The position numbers and the translations under genes are program-made. The notes under the pieces were generated by a model. The model was given only the letters and a program-made list of their open reading frames with translations. It had not been told where the DNA came from and did no database searches. From positions 1 through 16,377 of the forward strand of contig CALFBU010000154.1 of the NCBI GenBank assembly GCA_937951455.1: DNA of 16,377 nt. Reading direction: 5' to 3'. Every line of letters starts with the position of its first letter. The stretch's first letter is position 1. Shown one piece after another: positions 15,092 through 16,377 of this stretch. Origin of the DNA: an uncultured Rhizobiaceae group bacterium. GTDB taxonomy: Bacteria > Pseudomonadota > Alphaproteobacteria > Rhizobiales > Rhizobiaceae.

Positions 15092-15640
15092 TTATTTCTC
15101 CCCCAAACCGAATGGGGTATCCACCCGAATAATCACGGCGACCAGGTCTGCTATTAATTGCAAAAGGTAAAGACCAAAACCTATGGGCATCGCCATATAG
15201 GGGATCCAGAGCCTTACACCCCAGACCGTGTCGGACTTCCAGTTCCGGGACCATGCTTCATACCAGAATTCAAAGCCGTAAAAAACCATCAGGCTCAAGA
15301 TCATAATACCAAAACCCAGCGTAACGAATGCCAGCATGCGGCGAATTTTCATGGGAAGCATTAATGGCAATAGGTCAACATTCACATGCCCGCGCAACCT
15401 TTGAACATATGGTAGTCCCATCAAGGTGGCAGCGATAACCAGATAAATAACCATCTCTGTCTGCCATACGGTGGATTGGTTTAACACTGATCTTACAAAA
15501 ATCATTTGGCACGTAATCATGACTGCCAATAATATGAGTGCCGCTGATATCCAGCCTGATATCGTCGAAAGCATTCCGACAATTTTCAGAAATTTATTAT
15601 CACCAGTTGGTGCAACTGATGTTGGTGTAATTGTTGCCAT
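15092..15640 (-). CDS. TRAP transporter small permease (DctQ family, probably malonate)
   Basis: The small membrane subunit, which joins the large permease and shapes the docking surface for the binding protein. The 182-residue protein has four membrane segments, at about 25-47, 60-80 (TEMVIYLVIAATLMGLPYV region), 95-120 and 140-165, with the DctQ-type GLPYVQRLRGHVNVDLLP segment after the second one. The ATG at 15640 is preferred to a TTG at 15649 that adds three residues. It lies between the binding-protein gene and the large permease, with a terminator hairpin upstream, so it is probably expressed at a lower level than the binding protein. Confidence 0.88.
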   Translation of the reverse strand: MATITPTSVAPTGDNKFLKIVGMLSTISGWISAALILLAVMITCQMIFVRSVLNQSTVWQTEMVIYLVIAATLMGLPYVQRLRGHVNVDLLPLMLPMKIRRMLAFVTLGFGIMILSLMVFYGFEFWYEAWSRNWKSDTVWGVRLWIPYMAMPIGFGLYLLQLIADLVAVIIRVDTPFGLGEK

Positions 15641-15670
15641 TGCAAACAAGTCCGAAATTACAAGAAAGTG

Positions 15671-15696
15671 AAAAAAGGGCGACCTAAGTCGCCCTT
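15671..15696 (-). terminator. Intrinsic terminator after the TRAP binding-protein gene
   Basis: On the minus strand a perfect 9-base stem (AAGGGCGAC and GTCGCCCTT, 15675-15696) with a 4-base loop is followed by six T residues (15676-15671). It stands 15 bases after the binding-protein stop and before the small permease start at 15640. Such hairpins are common after periplasmic binding-protein genes, where they limit read-through and raise binding protein over permease. Confidence 0.85.
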
Positions 15697-15710
15697 GAGT
15701 TGGGGGAGAA

Positions 15711-16377
15711 TTATTCTACCGATAGAGCTTTGTCCAATAGCGTCTGGCCGCCTGGAACATCCTCTACGAATTTTTTGTAAGAGGATTCCTTGGCAACAGC
15801 CTGCCATTCCGCAAACTCTTCCTTTGTCATATTCGCAATTTCAACGCCAGCTTCCTTAAAGACTTCAACTGAAGCAGCATCCTGTTTCTTGGCTTCTTCC
15901 AAATAAAACGCTTCCGCCTTTTTGGATGCCGCATCAAGGGCCGCCTTTTGATCATCGTTGAGATTGTCGTAAGCGGTTTTATTCATCAACATCGGTTGAT
16001 ACATAAACCAGAGCGCAAAATCACTTGCTGGTGTGTAGCACTTAACTTGCTCAAAAATCCTGTAAGAAGCAAAAGATGACGAAGAAGTATTTGCGGCTTG
16101 CAAAACACCTGTTTGCATTGCGTTATAAATTTCTGACGAAGCCATCGATGCGATAGATGCACCGGCAGCAGCCAGCATTTGTTCAAATGCCTTACCCGCA
16201 GCACGTGTTTGAAGACCTTTAACATCAGCAGGCTTGGTGATGCAGCCTTCCTTACCGACAAAACCACCAGCAAGATAACCGTGGACCAGCACCATGACAT
16301 CATCTTCGGCCATCTTGGCCTCAAGCGCGTCCATAAAGGGCGACTGGCTCAGACGGGCCGCGTGATCATGGTTTTTC
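15711..16377 (-). CDS. TRAP transporter substrate-binding protein (DctP family, partial, 5' end beyond right edge)
   Basis: The C-terminal 222 or so residues of a periplasmic binding protein that captures an organic acid and delivers it to the TRAP permease. The frame remains open past the ATG at 16334 to the window edge (codons reading KNHDHAARLSQSPF precede it), so that ATG is internal. Family features are DVKGLQTRAAGKAFEQML, with the conserved arginine region that binds the substrate carboxylate, SEIYNAMQTGVLQAA, and the long C-terminal helix region DDQKAALDAASKKAEAFYLEEAKK. The signal peptide is out of view. It is followed by a terminator and then by the two permease genes and matB, suggesting malonate as ligand; only the genomic context supports that choice. 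Confidence 0.88.
   Translation of the reverse strand, partial: KNHDHAARLSQSPFMDALEAKMAEDDVMVLVHGYLAGGFVGKEGCITKPADVKGLQTRAAGKAFEQMLAAAGASIASMASSEIYNAMQTGVLQAANTSSSSFASYRIFEQVKCYTPASDFALWFMYQPMLMNKTAYDNLNDDQKAALDAASKKAEAFYLEEAKKQDAASVEVFKEAGVEIANMTKEEFAEWQAVAKESSYKKFVEDVPGGQTLLDKALSVE

Noticed and set aside
16332..16377. Gene start at ATG 16334 for the TRAP binding protein
   Set aside because: The frame stays open upstream to the edge and the codons fit the family, so the ATG is internal.

Overview
The window looks like the chromosome of an alphaproteobacterium, most likely Hyphomicrobiales (Rhizobiales), with a moderate GC content to judge by eye. The grounds are the infC-rpmI-rplT-pheS-pheT order without thrS, an IF3 N-terminus of the alphaproteobacterial type, an ABHD10-like hydrolase divergent from infC, a small membrane protein of a type I associate with Rhizobiales, and a malonate-type TRAP transporter beside matB. 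Every assignment comes from reading motifs; no database search was run.

Layout. (1) 1-2194, minus strand: a compact unit transcribed as ABHD10-like alpha/beta hydrolase, rluA pseudouridine synthase, then a photolyase/cryptochrome gene cut by the left edge. (2) 2385-8259, plus strand: translation genes infC, rpmI, rplT, pheS, a basic-tailed protein of unknown function, a GFA/CENP-V-type zinc protein, and pheT. infC almost certainly starts at an AUU codon at 2385. Hairpins lie before rpmI and between rplT and pheS, the second being a good intrinsic terminator or attenuator. Two unrelated genes separate pheS from pheT, joined to the upstream genes by ATGA overlaps. (3) 8256-10163: two exported peptidoglycan hydrolases, a SleB-like one on minus and MepA on plus, diverge from a shared intergenic region with several inverted repeats. 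(4) 10167-11179, minus: a small membrane protein and msrA, probably one operon. (5) 11316-11405: tRNA-Ser(GGA) with its own promoter, followed by about 350 bases without a gene and a small orphan membrane protein. (6) 12197-16377, minus: a TRAP transporter (binding protein cut by the right edge, small permease, large permease) followed by malonyl-CoA synthetase matB. This reads as a malonate uptake and activation operon, with a strong terminator after the binding-protein gene that would lower expression of the permease genes.

Most of the window is ordinary core chromosome. No CRISPR array, insertion sequence, integrase, phage gene, toxin-antitoxin pair or recognisable defence system was seen, and I found no convincing undescribed system. 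The points most worth checking are the AUU start of infC, the alternative RNA structures between rplT and pheS, the two genes inside the pheS-pheT unit, and the malonate operon lacking malonyl-CoA decarboxylase.
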